Under the pieces are notes generated by a model. It saw nothing but the letters and a program-made list of their open reading frames with translations. It was not told the DNA's origin and ran no database searches. Positions 18,093 through 27,221 of a stretch of DNA of 64,000 nt are shown here, one piece after another (within the stretch, counting starts at the first letter, position 1; each line of letters begins with the position of its first letter). The stretch comes from Cryobacterium glaciale (lineage in GTDB: Bacteria > Actinomycetota > Actinomycetes > Actinomycetales > Microbacteriaceae). A program made the translations under genes and the position numbers. The DNA lies in assembly GCF_004402535.1 (NCBI RefSeq), contig NZ_SOEY01000028.1, forward strand, positions 327,538 to 391,537, written 5' to 3'.

Positions 18093-18749
18093 ATGACGAC
18101 AACAGACCGTCCCATTCGCTTGGCCCTGGTTGATGACCACAGGATGCTCCTGGGTGCACTCACCGAGTGGATCCGGAGCGCCGCTGATGACATCGAGATG
18201 GTAGCGGCGGTGACCACCTGGCCCGAACTGCTCACGCATCCCGAATTTCCGGTGGATGTCGTTCTGCTCGACCTCGATCTCAAAGACAACATCCCGGTGT
18301 CCCTGAAGATTTCCACGCTCAAGACGACCGGTGTGAAGACGGTGCTCATGAGCACCTATTCCGAACCGGCCCTCGTGCGCGAAGCCCTCGCGGCCGGCGC
18401 GCTTGGCTACCTCGTGAAGAGCGAAGAGGCGAGCATGATCGTCGACGCCATTCGCGCCGCGTACAACGGCAAGTCGTACATCTCGGCTGAACTCGACTAC
18501 GCGCTCAACTCCACCGAGAACGTCGAAGGCCCCCGCCTCAGCGCGCAGGAACGCCGGGTCATGGCGCTCTACGGTGCCGGCGAGCCGGTCAAGGCCGTCG
18601 CCTACCAACTCGGCATTTCCGAGGAAACCGCCAAGAGCTACCTCAAGCGCATTCGCGAGAAGTACCGCCTCGCCGGGTACGACGTGGGAACCAAGGTCGC
18701 GCTGCGCAAGCGCGCCATCCACGACGGCATCCTGCTGCAGACGGACTGA
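18093..18749 (+). CDS. LuxR/NarL-type response regulator
   Basis: A 218-residue two-domain regulator. The receiver domain (about 8-125) keeps all key residues: the VDDH acidic pair, phosphoacceptor Asp in LLDLDL (about Asp60), Ser/Thr in LMSTYSE, and Lys in YLVKSEE. The C-terminal LuxR helix-turn-helix (about 150-210) contains KAVAYQLGISEETAKSYLKRIREKY with unusual spacing but a clear recognition helix. A GTAGGAGG ribosome site precedes the ATG. It is probably phosphorylated by the kinase at 15568-16737; targets are unknown. Confidence 0.9.
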   Translation: MTTTDRPIRLALVDDHRMLLGALTEWIRSAADDIEMVAAVTTWPELLTHPEFPVDVVLLDLDLKDNIPVSLKISTLKTTGVKTVLMSTYSEPALVREALAAGALGYLVKSEEASMIVDAIRAAYNGKSYISAELDYALNSTENVEGPRLSAQERRVMALYGAGEPVKAVAYQLGISEETAKSYLKRIREKYRLAGYDVGTKVALRKRAIHDGILLQTD

Positions 18750-18762
18750 TCCACCTTCTGAA

Positions 18763-18802
18763 CGCTGACCGGCCCACATGGCGACATGCGGGCCGGTCAG
18801 CG
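18763..18802. terminator. Bidirectional terminator hairpin
   Basis: A 13-bp inverted repeat, CGCTGACCGGCCC (18763-18775) and GGGCCGGTCAGCG (18790-18802), with a 14-base loop. It lies between the convergent response-regulator and MFS genes and could serve both. Confidence 0.8.
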
Positions 18803-18806
18803 TGCG

Positions 18807-20084
18807 TTAACGCGTGCGCACGACCGGGATCAGCTGGGTACCGTACGGAACGTGGTGGCCGGCGTGGCGGCGTCGCCGGTCGATGCTGAAGGTGAGCAGG
18901 GTCAGCAGCACGCCGATGACGCTCAGCGCCACACCGATCCAAACCGGGGCGAGATAGCCGAGCCCCGCGGCGATCGCGACGCCGCCGAGGGCAGCACCGA
19001 GCGCGTTCCCGACGTTGAGCGAGGAATGATTGAGCGCCGCGGCGAGCGATTGGCTCTCGTGGGCGACGTCCATCAGGCGCGCCTGAATGGTCGGTGAGAG
19101 AGCGGATGCCGCCGCACCGACCAGGAACATGCCCACCAGCAGCCCGGCCAGGAACTGCGCCGACAGGCCGAGTGTGACGAGCGCGAGGATGAGCACGCCG
19201 AAGGCGATGTACATGGTTCGGCGCACGCTCCAGTCGGCCAGCGCTCCCCCGGCGAAGTTGCCGGCCGTCATGCCGAGGCCGACGACCACGAGGATGAGCG
19301 GTACCGCGGCGGCGGCTAGCCCGGTGATTTCGATCACGAGCGGCGCGACGTAGGTGTAGACGGCGAACAATCCGCCGAAGCCGATCGCGCCGATCGACAG
19401 GGTGATCCACACCTGCAGTTTGCGGAACGCGCGCAATTCGGCCCGCATGGTGGCCTTCGGATTGCCGGCCTGGAACGGCACGAACACGGCGACGGCGACG
19501 AAGGTGAGCGCGAAGATGGCGGCGACGACGAGGTAGGCGACGCGCCATCCGCTCACCTGGCCGATCCAGGTGATCGTCGGCACCCCGATCACGTTGGAGA
19601 TGGTCAGGCCGGAGAGCACGATGGCGATGCCGCGCGCTCGTTTGCCCGGTCCCATCAGGTGGGCTGCGACGAGCGATGCAATGCCGAAGTAGGCACCGTG
19701 CGGCAACCCGGCCACGAAGCGGGCGGCGAGCACGGTCTCAAAGGTGGGCAGCAGTGCCGAGGCGATCGTGCCGAGGGTGAACGCGGTCAGCAGGCCGAGC
19801 AGCAACTGTTTGCGCGGCCAGCGGGCAGCCGCTGCGGCGATGGTCGGCGCGCCGACGACGACGCCGAGAGCGTAGGCGGAAATGAGCCAGCCGGCCTGCG
19901 CGTTGGCGGCATCCGGGGCGCTCGCGTACAGGCCGGGCAGCAGGTCGGCGGCGAGGTTGGGCAGCAGGCCCATGGCGACGAATTCGGTCGCGCCGATGCC
20001 GAAGCCGCCGAGGGCGAGGGCGAGGAGGGCAAGACGAATACGGGTCGACGACAGCTGCGTCGACCCGTCAGCAGTGAGGGGCAT
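18807..20084 (-). CDS. MFS transporter (AraJ-like drug/sugar efflux family)
   Basis: A 425-residue major-facilitator permease with about 12 hydrophobic helices. The opening GGFGIGATEFVAMGLLPNLAADL is typical of the DHA1/AraJ subgroup, and GLPHGAYFGIASLVAAHLM in helices 4-5 resembles the antiporter motif C region. Relatives export sugars, purine analogues or drugs; the substrate is unknown. It is the last gene of a minus-strand run after the thiamine-binding protein, with a 38-base gap, and may share its transcript. Confidence 0.85.
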   Translation of the reverse strand: MPLTADGSTQLSSTRIRLALLALALGGFGIGATEFVAMGLLPNLAADLLPGLYASAPDAANAQAGWLISAYALGVVVGAPTIAAAAARWPRKQLLLGLLTAFTLGTIASALLPTFETVLAARFVAGLPHGAYFGIASLVAAHLMGPGKRARGIAIVLSGLTISNVIGVPTITWIGQVSGWRVAYLVVAAIFALTFVAVAVFVPFQAGNPKATMRAELRAFRKLQVWITLSIGAIGFGGLFAVYTYVAPLVIEITGLAAAAVPLILVVVGLGMTAGNFAGGALADWSVRRTMYIAFGVLILALVTLGLSAQFLAGLLVGMFLVGAAASALSPTIQARLMDVAHESQSLAAALNHSSLNVGNALGAALGGVAIAAGLGYLAPVWIGVALSVIGVLLTLLTFSIDRRRRHAGHHVPYGTQLIPVVRTR

Positions 20085-20122
20085 GCGTAAAGCCTAATCC
20101 CCGGCCTGCCCGCGCGGGAGAT

Positions 20123-20425
20123 CTACGTGTCGAGGGCGCTCTCCAGACGCTCGAGCTTGCCGGTCAGCTCCCCGGTGTGGCCGGGGCGGATGTCGGCCTT
20201 CAGCACGAGGGAAACTCGCGGTCCGAAAGCGCCTACCGCCTCGGTCGCCGCCTTGATGACGGCGAAGACTTCGTCCCAGTCGCCCTCGATGGTGGTGAAC
20301 ATGGAATCGGTGTGGTTGGGCAGGCCGGATTCGCGGACGACGCGCACCGCGGCGGCGACCGCGTCGTGCACGGAGCCCTGTGAGTCGGCGGCGACGGACG
20401 GTGCGACAGAGAATGCTACGAGCAT
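20123..20425 (-). CDS. Thiamine-binding protein, DUF77/MTH1187 family
   Basis: A small 100-residue ferredoxin-like protein of the MTH1187/YkoF superfamily, whose studied members bind thiamine or related molecules in the cytoplasm. Recognisable are LVAFSVAPS at the N-terminus, LPNHTDSMFTTIEGDWDEV in the middle and RVSLVLKADIRPG near the end. The frame extends upstream, but the ATG at 20425 begins exactly at the first strand and has an AGGGAG ribosome site. It lies 10 bases after the P-type ATPase and is likely co-transcribed with it. Its physiological role is unknown. Confidence 0.82.
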   Translation of the reverse strand: MLVAFSVAPSVAADSQGSVHDAVAAAVRVVRESGLPNHTDSMFTTIEGDWDEVFAVIKAATEAVGAFGPRVSLVLKADIRPGHTGELTGKLERLESALDT

Positions 20426-20435
20426 GGGTGACTCC

Positions 20436-23264
20436 CTAATTGTGGTTTGAGCTGGACGGGGACAGGTTCTCTGCAGCGGGGCGCAGCCGGCGTCGGCCGG
20501 ACGCCCGAACGATGGCTTTACCGGCTTCTTCGACCCAGAGGGCCGACGACCCGACCAGTACGGCCACACCCCACTGCGGCGCGGTGAGCCCGGTGGTGTC
20601 GAAGAGGCCCTGCAGCAGGTCGATCTGCACCACGCAGACCTGCAGCACGATGACAGCGACCAGTGCGACCCAGATGCTCCGGTTCGTCAAGGTCTGGGCG
20701 GAGAAGACGGAGTGGGTGTCGGACCGCACGTTGAGCAGATTGAACACCTGGTAGAACACGAACGTGGTGAACGCCAGGGTAGTGGCGAAGGCCGGGTCGG
20801 TGGCGCTGTCTGGGAACACCACCGGAGCCAGGGTCAGCACGACGAGGGTGCCGGCGGCCATGACGAGACCGAGCCCGAGGATCCGGACGAGTCGGGCCCG
20901 GGTCAGCAGCCGTTCATTCGCCGGGCGAGGCTGTTGCTTCATCGTGCCCGGCTCGGCCGGATCCACGCCGAGGGCCAGGGCGGGCGGGCCGTCCATGATG
21001 ATGTTGACCCAGAGGATCTGCAGGGCGGTGAACGGCGCACCGCCGGCCAGCCCGGTGACGCCAGCAACCAGGAAGATGAGCACGAACCCCCAGGCCGTGG
21101 TGAGCTGGAACCTCACGAACTTCAGGATGTTGGCATAGATGCCGCGGCCTTCCCTGACCGCGGCCACGATGGTGGCGAAGTTGTCGTCGGTGAGGATCAT
21201 GTTCGCTGCGCCCTTGGACACATCCGTACCGGTGATGCCCATGGCTATCCCGATGTCAGCCTGCTTCAGGGCTGGGGCATCGTTGACGCCGTCCCCGGTC
21301 ATGGCCACGACATTTCCCCCTTTTTGCAAAGCCTTGACCATTCGTATCTTGTGCGCGGGAGTGACCCGGGCCAGCACCCCGTACCCGGCAGCCCGTCTGC
21401 TGAGCTCGCCGTCGTCCAGTTCGTCGAGGTCGAGGCCAGACGCGGCGTCACCCGGGATGCCCAAATCCTTCGCTATGGCCGAAGCGGTGACCAGGTGGTC
21501 GCCCGTGATCATGTGCACTTTGATGCCGGCTCCGCGCGCCTCGGCGATGGCCTGGGCAGCTTCAGCACGGGCCGGATCGACGATTCCGACGATCGCGTAG
21601 ATCGTCAAACCGGTGACGAGCGCCTGCAACGATTTCTCGTCGTCCGGGAGGACCGTGTGCAGTTTCCGCCCGGCGATCATGAGTGTGCGCAGGCCGTCGC
21701 CGGCCAGTTCCTGGATGGCCTCGTGGATACCGCGGCGATGCTCGTCGGTGATCGGGCGGATGCCGTCCGCGGTGAGTACCGAGTCGGTCAGCCGCATCAA
21801 AGCGACCGGGGCTCCCTTGGCCAGGCACCGGTAGCCGGTGACCGGCGCGGGCAGGTTCGCATCCGTCGTGGCCGCCGCCAGCCTGTGGAAGGTGGCCATG
21901 TACTTGTATTCCGCGTCGAAGGGGATCTCCGCTACGCGCGGGTGATCTCGCCGGGCTTCGGCGACATCGAGACCGCCCTTCTCGGCCAGCACGGCCAGCG
22001 CGCCCTCCGTCGGATCTCCCACCAGGCGACCGTCACCGATGACGGCATCATTGCACAGCGCCATTGTCAGGAGCGCCTCGGTCAAGTCGGGCAGAGGCAC
22101 GTTGTCCGGGATCAGGATCTCCCCGTCCGTTGAGTAGCCCATGCCGGTGACCTGAAAGTCGTGTCCATGAATGTGCAGGCGGTGTGCCGTCATCTCGTTC
22201 ATGGTCAGCGTGCCGGTCTTGTCCGTGGCGATGTGGGTGACGCTGCCGAGGGTTTCGACGGCCGAGAGCTGCTTGAGGATGGCCCCCCGGCCGGCCAGCC
22301 GCGCGGCACCCATAGCCAGTGTGAAGGCGACGACCGCCGTGAGCCCCTCCGGGATGGTCGCCACGGCCAGCGACACCGAGGTGATCAGCAGGTCGGACCA
22401 CGATTGCCCGCGCAGCAGTCCCAGGACGAAAACGACCGCGACCACGCTCAGGGCCACCAGGGTCAGCATCCGGGCCAACTGATCGATCCTTCGTTGCAGC
22501 GGGGTGCGTTCGCTTCTCACCCCACTGATCAACGCCGCAATGGCGCCGACCTCCGTGCGCATGCCGGTCGCGGTGACGATCATGGTCGCCCGGCCACGGG
22601 TGACTTCGGTATTCATGAAGAGCATGTTGTCGCGGTCACCGAGCGGCAGGTTGCCGGCCGCGAGCGGATGCGTCGACTTGCCGACGGGTTCGGATTCTCC
22701 GGTCAGCGTGGCCTCGGCCACCTGCAGCCGCGATTCTTCCACGATTCGGCCGTCGGCCGGAATGGAGTCTCCGGCATCGAGCAGAACGATGTCGCCGGGC
22801 ACCAGAGCGCTCCGGGGAACCTCCTGCTCGATGCCGTTCCGGCGAACCACCGCCGTGCCCGCCGACATGGTTCGCAGCGCCTGGAGGCTGTTTTCGGCCC
22901 GTCGTTCCTGCAGGTAGTTCAGGGCCGTGTTGAGGATGATCACGGCCAGGATGACAACGGGCGTCTCCCATTCCCGTGAGACGACGGCGCTCACCACCGC
23001 GGCGATCACCAGCACAAGCGTCATTTTCTCCGCCAGCAGGCGGATGATCTTGCGCCAGACCGGCACCCGAGCCGGCTCGGCGAGCAGATTGGGCCCGTGT
23101 TCCTGCTGTCGGGCCTCGACCGACGCGGAGGGCAGACCGGTGGCGGGATCGACGTCCAATCGTGTGGAAACGACCGTGGCCGGGAGGGTGTGCCACGCCT
23201 CGAGTGGGGCTGCGGGCTCGGAGCCGGCACCGGTGGCTGGCGTCGGGCGCAATCCGGCACTCAT
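20436..23264 (-). CDS. P-type ATPase, cation-transporting (P2/Ca2+-ATPase-like)
   Basis: A 942-residue P2-type ATPase that couples ATP hydrolysis to cation export across the membrane. It has an N-terminal cation-ATPase domain, the TGES dephosphorylation motif (about 180), the phosphorylation motif DKTGTLT (Asp about 346), the hinge TGDGVNDAPALKQADIGIAMG (about 653 onward) and a C-terminal helix bundle. The overall form is nearest to SERCA/PMR1-like calcium pumps, though Na or Mn is possible. The start at 23264 shares one base with the upstream stop (TGATG). The frame continues open to 24425, but that part is the shadow of the mannosyltransferase, not a fusion. Confidence 0.9.
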   Translation of the reverse strand: MSAGLRPTPATGAGSEPAAPLEAWHTLPATVVSTRLDVDPATGLPSASVEARQQEHGPNLLAEPARVPVWRKIIRLLAEKMTLVLVIAAVVSAVVSREWETPVVILAVIILNTALNYLQERRAENSLQALRTMSAGTAVVRRNGIEQEVPRSALVPGDIVLLDAGDSIPADGRIVEESRLQVAEATLTGESEPVGKSTHPLAAGNLPLGDRDNMLFMNTEVTRGRATMIVTATGMRTEVGAIAALISGVRSERTPLQRRIDQLARMLTLVALSVVAVVFVLGLLRGQSWSDLLITSVSLAVATIPEGLTAVVAFTLAMGAARLAGRGAILKQLSAVETLGSVTHIATDKTGTLTMNEMTAHRLHIHGHDFQVTGMGYSTDGEILIPDNVPLPDLTEALLTMALCNDAVIGDGRLVGDPTEGALAVLAEKGGLDVAEARRDHPRVAEIPFDAEYKYMATFHRLAAATTDANLPAPVTGYRCLAKGAPVALMRLTDSVLTADGIRPITDEHRRGIHEAIQELAGDGLRTLMIAGRKLHTVLPDDEKSLQALVTGLTIYAIVGIVDPARAEAAQAIAEARGAGIKVHMITGDHLVTASAIAKDLGIPGDAASGLDLDELDDGELSRRAAGYGVLARVTPAHKIRMVKALQKGGNVVAMTGDGVNDAPALKQADIGIAMGITGTDVSKGAANMILTDDNFATIVAAVREGRGIYANILKFVRFQLTTAWGFVLIFLVAGVTGLAGGAPFTALQILWVNIIMDGPPALALGVDPAEPGTMKQQPRPANERLLTRARLVRILGLGLVMAAGTLVVLTLAPVVFPDSATDPAFATTLAFTTFVFYQVFNLLNVRSDTHSVFSAQTLTNRSIWVALVAVIVLQVCVVQIDLLQGLFDTTGLTAPQWGVAVLVGSSALWVEEAGKAIVRASGRRRLRPAAENLSPSSSNHN

Positions 23265-24499
23265 CAGAACGCTCCTGCAGTCGGTCGGTACAGTGCCCGG
23301 AGCGCCCAGCCGAGCAGCACGAACTCGAGCAGGTTGCGCACGGTCAGCACGAGCACCATCAGCGGGTGGGCCACGATCACCCAGTCGTACAGGGAGGGAT
23401 AGACCACCTGGGTGAGCACGGCGAGCGCGAGGCCGAGCAGCGCCGGGGTGCGCCAGGAGCGGCCGTTCAGAACGAGTCCAAGGATGATCGGGGCGGCCAG
23501 CCAGCTGATGAACTGCGGCGAACCGACCTTGTTGAATGCGATCAGGGTCAGAGTCAGGGCGAGGGCCAGGGGCGGCACGACCGCCAGTGCGCCGGCTCCC
23601 CGGCGTTGGGCCCGCAGGCCGAGCAGCAGCACGCTCGCGGCGGCGAGCGCCAGCAGCGGGGTCATCGCGGCGCTCACGGCGGTGACGCCCGCGCCGGCCA
23701 CCTGAAAGGTGAGGATCTGCTGGTCGTAGTAGATGAAGCTGCCCGGCACGCCGAGGGCGGCCTGCCAGAGCCAGGGAACGGCGATGGGTGATTCGATCTG
23801 GATCCCCCGCCCCGCCTGCTCGGCCACGAAACTCAGCACGTGCAGGCCGCTGCCCCGGCTCAGGCTGAGCAACGCGGCCACCCCGATCACCGTCGCGGTG
23901 ACCACGGCGGCGAGCAGGAGCATCCGCCAGCGCAGTTTCGAGGCGACGAACAGGGCGGCGAGGGCAGCGACCGGCCAGATCTTGATCCAGGTGGCGATCG
24001 TGAGCAGCACCGTGCCCCAGAGCGGGCGGCGGCTCAGCCAGAGCAGGGCGACGATACAGAGCGGGACGGTGACCGCGTCGATGCGCAGCAGCGCTACGGG
24101 TCCGAGCAGCGCCAGGAAGGCGAGCCACCACCAGGCCGCCGTTCGGTACGAGCGCGCAAGTACCCAGAATGCCCCGGCGTTCAGCCCGGTCACGAGCGCG
24201 AACCAGGTTGCGAGGTAGGCCGGGCCGCCGAGGGCGAGTGCGCCCAGAATCGGCAGGAGGGCGAGCACCGGGTAGACGAAATTCTCGGTGATTCCCACGA
24301 TGCTGCCGGCGGCCGCGTTCTCGGCCCAGCCGCGGTAGACGACCTCGACGTCGCCGAACGGGTACCCCGGACCGAACAGGGCCAGCAGGATCAGCAACAG
24401 GTGCACGATCGCGAAAGCCGACCACAGCGCGGCGAGCGGATGCCGCGGCGCCGGCCGCGCAGGCCGGGTCACGGCCCTGCTCTCATCGTGAATGTGCAC
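23264..24499 (-). CDS. GT-C polyprenol-phosphate mannosyltransferase-like membrane protein
   Basis: A 411-residue polytopic membrane protein with about 10-11 hydrophobic helices, of the DUF2029/GT87 type that includes mycobacterial alpha-1,2-mannosyltransferases such as PimE. FGDVEVVYRGWAEN (about 51-64), in the first extracytoplasmic loop, holds the acidic residue expected of the catalytic site. Such enzymes add mannose from polyprenyl-phosphate mannose to lipoglycans on the outer face. The GTG at 24499 with AAAGG upstream was chosen over a GTG at 24472. It is coupled to the ATPase gene by a TGATG overlap. Confidence 0.75.
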   Translation of the reverse strand: MHIHDESRAVTRPARPAPRHPLAALWSAFAIVHLLLILLALFGPGYPFGDVEVVYRGWAENAAAGSIVGITENFVYPVLALLPILGALALGGPAYLATWFALVTGLNAGAFWVLARSYRTAAWWWLAFLALLGPVALLRIDAVTVPLCIVALLWLSRRPLWGTVLLTIATWIKIWPVAALAALFVASKLRWRMLLLAAVVTATVIGVAALLSLSRGSGLHVLSFVAEQAGRGIQIESPIAVPWLWQAALGVPGSFIYYDQQILTFQVAGAGVTAVSAAMTPLLALAAASVLLLGLRAQRRGAGALAVVPPLALALTLTLIAFNKVGSPQFISWLAAPIILGLVLNGRSWRTPALLGLALAVLTQVVYPSLYDWVIVAHPLMVLVLTVRNLLEFVLLGWALRALYRPTAGAF

Positions 24500-24537
24500 G
24501 CTTTTACCTTTGCACAACCGGCCGCGTCGTGTTCCGT

Positions 24538-25413
24538 TTAGCGGGTCGGGCGGGGCCCCGGATCGACACCGTGATCGAGAAGAGCGGCGACGGCCCGCGG
24601 CACGGCATCCGCCAGGTCCAGCGCCGCGATCGGACCGCCGGCCGAGGCCAGATTCGCGGCGTCGGCGTGCAGGAGCGCGGCGGTGGCGGCGAGAGGGGCG
24701 AGGGAGGCGGCATCCGTTTCGAGCTGGTCGGAATGGGTGGCCAGGAGCGCGCCGAGGATGCCGCCGAGCACGTCGCCCGACCCGGCCGTGGCCAGCCACG
24801 CCGGCCCGGTCGACACGGTCAGGCGAGCGCCCGACGGTGAAGCGATGTGGGTGACGGCGCCCTTCAGCAGCACCGTCACGTCGAACAGGCGGGCAGCGCG
24901 AATAGCCCACTCCCCCGGGTTGGCGGCAATCTGCGAGGCGGAGCCCGGCTTGGCCTCGCCCTCGAGCATCGCGGCGAGTTCCCCGGCGTGCGGGGTGATC
25001 ACGGTCGGGCCGATCGCGCGCGACACGAGGTCGAGGGCGCCGGCGTCAATGACGGTGGGCAGGCCCTCGGCGAGGGCTTCCTCGAGGGCGGAGGTGACGG
25101 CATCCGTTCTGGTGGTGGAGTTGATGCCGGAGCCCAGCAGCCAGGCCTGCACCCGGCCGGGCACGGTCACGATCTCGGGGCGGCGCTGCAGCACGAGGGT
25201 GGCGGCGCGGCGCGGGCCGAGGTAGCGCACCATGCCGAGGCCGGTGCGCACGGCCGCGTCCACGCCGAGCACGGCCGCGCCCGGGTAGTCCTTGGAACCG
25301 GTGCGTACGCCGAGCACGCCGCGCGAGTACTTGTCGTCGCCGGCCTGGGGCCGGGAGATCCAGTCGCGGGCCTGTTCGGCCTCCCATTCGAGCCAGCCGC
25401 GCGGTTTCACCAT
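24538..25413 (-). CDS. nnrD: ADP-dependent NAD(P)H-hydrate dehydratase
   Basis: Repairs damaged nicotinamide cofactors by converting (S)-NAD(P)HX to NAD(P)H with ADP. The 291-residue ribokinase-like protein carries VITPHAGELAAMLEG and the nucleotide-site motif AGSGDVLGG (about 207-215), both diagnostic. Only the dehydratase half is present; the NnrE epimerase domain often fused in other bacteria is absent. The ATG at 25413 was chosen because the conserved region begins with GWLEWEAEQ right after it. Confidence 0.9.
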   Translation of the reverse strand: MVKPRGWLEWEAEQARDWISRPQAGDDKYSRGVLGVRTGSKDYPGAAVLGVDAAVRTGLGMVRYLGPRRAATLVLQRRPEIVTVPGRVQAWLLGSGINSTTRTDAVTSALEEALAEGLPTVIDAGALDLVSRAIGPTVITPHAGELAAMLEGEAKPGSASQIAANPGEWAIRAARLFDVTVLLKGAVTHIASPSGARLTVSTGPAWLATAGSGDVLGGILGALLATHSDQLETDAASLAPLAATAALLHADAANLASAGGPIAALDLADAVPRAVAALLDHGVDPGPRPTR

Positions 25414-25561
25414 GCTTCCACGATAGGTCGTTTCCGATCGGCGCGCGGTGCCGCTTCCGACTTGTGCGAGTGCGCCGGCTGGGCGCGCCGACATTCGCGA
25501 CCGCGCCCGATATCGGTGCGCGCTACGGTAACTCGGTAGCGGCCACCCAGGTCGGGCGCGC

Positions 25562-26026
25562 TCATCCGCTCAACGTGTCGCGGCCGGGTCGGTCGCTGAC
25601 CGTTGAGTTCGCGGTCCCTTCACGCTCGCGCGCCTCGGCGTGGCCGAAGGCGACGTTCTGCGACACACAGATGATGTTGCCCTCGGTGTCCTTGAACCAC
25701 GCCGCACGATCCTCGTTGGTCATCGCGATGCCGTTCTCGGTCTTCAATCCCGGAAAATCGTATTCCTCGAACGTGACGCCCCGTCCGCGCAGCACGGCGA
25801 CCTCAGCGTCGATGTCGTCGGTGTCGAACCCGATCGCGGTGTTGGCCGCTGTGCCGGCGTTGTCGGTCTCGTAGACCATGATGGCGGCGCCCTTCGGGGT
25901 GCGGTAGAGCAGCCCTTCCACGCGTTCCTCGACGGGTTCCATGCCGAGCACGTCCTTGTAGAAGCGCCGGGCGCGTGCCAGGTTACGTGCGGGAAGCACG
26001 GAGTAGGTTTCCAATTGACTTAACAT
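25562..26026 (-). CDS. VOC-family (glyoxalase-like) protein
   Basis: A 154-residue vicinal-oxygen-chelate protein with one pair of beta-alpha-beta-beta-beta modules. The opening LETYSVLPARNLARARRFYKD and the C-terminal DTEGNIICVSQ are typical. VOC proteins include metal-dependent isomerases, dioxygenases and antibiotic-binding proteins; this one cannot be assigned. The ATG at 26026 has AGGGA six bases upstream and is preferred to ATGs at 26032 and 26056. A TAAAAT element (26074-26069) could be its -10 box. The last 25 residues are charged and probably disordered. Confidence 0.82.
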   Translation of the reverse strand: MLSQLETYSVLPARNLARARRFYKDVLGMEPVEERVEGLLYRTPKGAAIMVYETDNAGTAANTAIGFDTDDIDAEVAVLRGRGVTFEEYDFPGLKTENGIAMTNEDRAAWFKDTEGNIICVSQNVAFGHAEAREREGTANSTVSDRPGRDTLSG

Positions 26027-26150
26027 GAGCATTCCCTTTCTGCACCGAATGTGCATTTTTCAGGGAACATTTTACGCCCGTGTCGGCGCCTTGGCGAGGA
26101 GGGGGCGACATCCGCACGTCGCCGGCGCGAGAGCGTGCAGGCGGACAAGG

Positions 26151-27221
26151 CTACTCGCGACGGGTAGCATCCTGCACTTCGCCGACGAGCTCCTCGATGA
26201 TGTCCTCGAGAAAGAGCACCCCGGTGGTCTCGCCCTCGGCGGTGAACGACCGGGCCAGGTGCGCACCCGAGCGACGCATGGTGGCGAGGGCATCTTCGAG
26301 GTCGGTATCTTCGAAGATCGAGATCAAGGCACGGATGCGCTTGGCCGGGATCCGACCCGCGTAACTGTCCGGCGCAACCAGCGTTGCAGCGCCGGCCGAT
26401 GCGACATCAAGGTCGAGCACATCCTTCAGGTGCACGTACCCGGCGAGGTACCCTTCGGCGTCGGCGAGGACGTAGCGCGAGAACCCGTGGCGGGTCACGG
26501 CCTTCTCGACATCGGCTGGCGTGGCCGACTCCGGCAGGCTGACCAGCTTGCCGAGGCTCACAGCCACGTCCCGCACCTTGAGGTTGGTGAACTCGAACGC
26601 AGCGCTGAGGGCGCCGGTTCCGTCGCTCAGCACGCCCTCCCGGGTGGACTGGGTGACGATCGTGGCGACCTCATCGAGCGTATAGGCGCTCGTCGCCTCG
26701 TTCTTCGGCTGCACTCCAAACAGGCGGAGCACGCCGTTGGCGCAGGCGTTGAGGGTGACGATGAGCGGTTTGAAGACGCGGGCGACGAACACGAGGGGCG
26801 GCGCGAGCAGCAGCACAGCGCGGTCCGGCACCGAGAACGACAGGTTCTTCGGCACCATTTCACCGAACACGACGTGCAGGTACGAGACCAGCAGCAGCGC
26901 GACGATGAATGCGATGATGCCGATCACGCCGTCAGGAAGGCCGGTCAGCCCGAGCGGAACCTCGAGCAGGTGGTGGATCGCCGGCTCGGAGACATTCAGA
27001 ATGAGCAGCGAGCACACCGTGATACCCAGCTGGGAGGTCGCCAGCATGAGCGTCGCGTGTTCCATTGCCCACAGCGCGGTCTTGGCGCTGCGTTTTCCGG
27101 CTTCGGCGAGCGGTTCGATCTGGGAGCGTCGGGCCGAGATGACGGCGAATTCCGCCCCGACGAAGAAAGCGTTGGCGGCGAGGAGCACGACCAACCAGGC
27201 AAGTCCGGCCCAGTCGCTCAT
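26151..27221 (-). CDS. CorC/HlyC-type membrane protein (CNNM domain, CBS pair)
   Basis: A 356-residue protein with a CNNM/DUF21 transmembrane domain (about 1-190; opening WLVVLLAANAFFVGAEFAVISARRS, then SQLGITVCSLLI) and a CBS pair (about 205-330) ending GVLFLEDIIEELVGEVQD. CNNM/CorC proteins bind Mg-ATP through CBS domains and are linked to Mg or cobalt efflux; the hemolysin label is historical. It lacks the C-terminal CorC_HlyC domain that its upstream neighbour has. Start and neighbour stop overlap by 4 bases. Confidence 0.87.
   Translation of the reverse strand: MSDWAGLAWLVVLLAANAFFVGAEFAVISARRSQIEPLAEAGKRSAKTALWAMEHATLMLATSQLGITVCSLLILNVSEPAIHHLLEVPLGLTGLPDGVIGIIAFIVALLLVSYLHVVFGEMVPKNLSFSVPDRAVLLLAPPLVFVARVFKPLIVTLNACANGVLRLFGVQPKNEATSAYTLDEVATIVTQSTREGVLSDGTGALSAAFEFTNLKVRDVAVSLGKLVSLPESATPADVEKAVTRHGFSRYVLADAEGYLAGYVHLKDVLDLDVASAGAATLVAPDSYAGRIPAKRIRALISIFEDTDLEDALATMRRSGAHLARSFTAEGETTGVLFLEDIIEELVGEVQDATRRE

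Noticed and set aside
20436..24425. Apparent fusion of the P-type ATPase with a long N-terminal extension
   Set aside because: Upstream of 23264 the frame is the out-of-frame reading of the mannosyltransferase, Arg/Pro-rich and without homology; TGATG at 23266-23262 marks a separate start.
26032..26067. Hairpin TTCCCT/AGGGAA covering the VOC ribosome site, as an RNA thermometer
   Set aside because: The best -10 box (26074-26069) places the transcript start within the 5' arm, so the hairpin would not form in the mRNA.
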